Notes under the pieces: model-generated
What the model was told of the DNA's origin: nothing
Seen by the model: the letters and a program-made list of their open reading frames with translations, nothing else
Database searches by the model: none
Program-made: the position numbers and the translations under genes
Shown here: positions 4,706-5,561 of the stretch, piece by piece
Layout of the letters: every line of letters begins with the position of its first letter
How positions within the stretch are numbered: position 1 is the stretch's first letter
From: Syntrophaceae bacterium UBA2280
Lineage (GTDB): Bacteria; Desulfobacterota; Syntrophia; Syntrophales; Smithellaceae
Assembly: GCA_002347685.1 (NCBI GenBank)
Contig: DDWS01000031.1
Span: 1-5,561 of the forward strand
Length of the DNA stretch: 5,561 nucleotides
Reading direction: 5' to 3'

Positions 4706-5292
4706 TTATCCGTGATCAAGCCAGTCGCCGCCACTCACTTTCAGCCTTTCACGGAAAGCCCTTGGCCGCTCGTAGTCTGGAAGCGACCATATACCCCGCC
4801 TGGCTGATTTCGCTTCGCGCTCTGCGTCAAGGAACTCTGCCCGGTATGGCGGTTTCAGATATTCGATAAACGCCTCGGCATGGTCCTCGGTGACCATCTC
4901 CAGGTTAATGTTCCTGTCATTCACCCAGACCATGCACACCAGGCGCCGGTATTTTGTCGAAATCGATGACGTCCAGCCTTACCTGCGCACCCTTTGACTT
5001 TGCCCGTCAGCGCCCTCGTGGATTCTTCGGCATAGGGTTCCACCTTATTGATGTCGCCGCTGTGATCGCTGATCTTGGCCGTTTCCGGGGCATCTATACC
5101 GTACAGACGGACTTTGAGCTTGGTCTGTTCGGGTGTGACGACTTGGATGGAATCGCCGTCAGATACTTTGGTGACTGTGCCGGCGACGGTGCGAACGACG
5201 GCTTGGGAAGCTGGGGCGTTGATGAATGTCGTTAATGCCGTAATTAAAAGTAAGGAAATGAATATTTTAAAGATTGATGTTATTAAGCGCAT
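4706..5292 (-). pseudogene. Secreted staphylococcal-nuclease-like thermonuclease with two frameshifts
   Basis: SNase-family enzymes cut DNA and RNA with Ca2+, usually outside the cytoplasm. Removing one base at each of two homopolymers, GGG (4990-4992) and AAAA (4952-4955, minus-strand reading), restores one 194-aa protein. That protein has a signal peptide (about 1-31, hydrophobic FKIFISLLLITALTTF, cleavage near ASQA), DGD (45-47), R62, D67, E70 (APET) and the catalytic DKYRR (R116), matching R35, E43 and R87 of S. aureus nuclease, plus the typical end AEREAKSARRGIW. As written, the frame breaks after about residue 100 and would lose R116. The start ATG 5292 is chosen because a promoter lies at 5330-5358; a TTG at 5391 would start upstream of it. 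It is the first gene of the operon. The frameshifts may be real decay or homopolymer sequencing errors. Confidence 0.82.
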
Positions 5293-5329
5293 CCTATTGA
5301 CGATTCTTCCTTTGATGTTTTGTGAAATC

Positions 5330-5358
5330 AGGATAGAGCGAAGAGCGGCGAATGTCAA
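5330..5358 (-). promoter_or_regulatory. Promoter of the thermonuclease operon
   Basis: Minus strand: TTGACA (5353-5358), 17-nt spacer, TATCCT (5330-5335). The -35 is perfect and the -10 keeps the important TAT..T. Transcription would start near 5323, about 30 nt before ATG 5292. AAAGGAAG lies in the leader but rather far (about 13 nt) from the ATG. Confidence 0.65.
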
Positions 5359-5418
5359 AATAATATTAAGGTGGCTCGTCCGTTTCACCAACCTAGTCCT
5401 TAGTGGGAGGTATTGATC

Positions 5419-5561
5419 ATGTCTGACAGTTATTTATTGGAAGCGTGATTTCGAGGAAATGCTTTTATGTAGCAGATTTCAACCCGTATTGTGCAGGATT
5501 GATCGAAGAAAAAATGAAATACGCCCACTATTGGTACATCTACTAACAAATGTTTTCGGAA
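5419..5561 (+). pseudogene. Short plus-strand fragments, possibly the tail of a REP-associated (Y1) transposase
   Basis: A well-placed ribosome binding site (GGGAGGT, 5406-5412) precedes ATG 5419, but that frame stops after 9 codons (5446-5448). A second frame (about 5445-5546) encodes FYVADFNPYCAGLIEEKMKY and then stops. Its N-P-x-x-A-G-L-I-E pattern resembles the C-terminal end of REP-associated tyrosine transposases, usually Y-x-x-x-N-P-V-x-A-G-L-V-E. A third frame is open to the window edge. Together this looks like broken coding sequence, but each piece is short. Confidence 0.25.

Overview
This is a bacterial accessory region with consensus sigma70 promoters and Shine-Dalgarno starts. 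Gene families (a QueG-like double-cluster iron-sulfur protein, a MoCo-carrier-like protein, a Cas6e nuclease, an IS21-type end) would fit an anaerobic Desulfobacterota/Syntrophia-like bacterium. That assignment is an inference from protein style and has low confidence.

Region 1 (1-497, minus strand): the 5' part of a cas6e gene (type I-E CRISPR RNA endonuclease) runs off the left edge. Its control region is unusually well built: a perfect consensus promoter, a 17-bp palindrome on each side of that promoter, a 16-codon leader ORF, and a 29-nt element with the exact layout of a type I-E CRISPR repeat whose 3' handle overlaps the cas6e ribosome binding site. This is the strongest candidate for something undescribed: a cas6e gene that may be regulated by a repressor at two operators and by Cas6e binding or cutting its own mRNA.

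Region 2 (498-980): AT-rich DNA with no gene, then a very GC-rich patch with three GTGGCC repeats resembling an IS21-family end, which interrupts a TPR-protein gene. Region 3 (1003-1914, plus strand): an intact QueG-like [4Fe-4S] protein, followed by a possible short gene remnant.

Region 4 (2174-3391, minus strand): an intact 405-aa protein with a PD-(D/E)xK nuclease core and an unrecognised C-terminal half, with its own promoter. A short ORF with a perfect Shine-Dalgarno lies on the opposite strand across this promoter.

Region 5 (3570-5358, minus strand): one promoter drives a tightly packed five-gene operon: secreted thermonuclease (two homopolymer frameshifts), a conserved 91-aa protein (intact), a MoCo-carrier-like gene (nonsense codon plus internal deletion), a 58-aa protein (intact), and a 90-codon gene with an in-frame TAG. 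Three of the five genes are broken, so the operon is decaying, or part of the damage is sequencing error. The right end (5419-5561) holds short plus-strand fragments, one resembling the C-terminus of a REP-associated (Y1) transposase.
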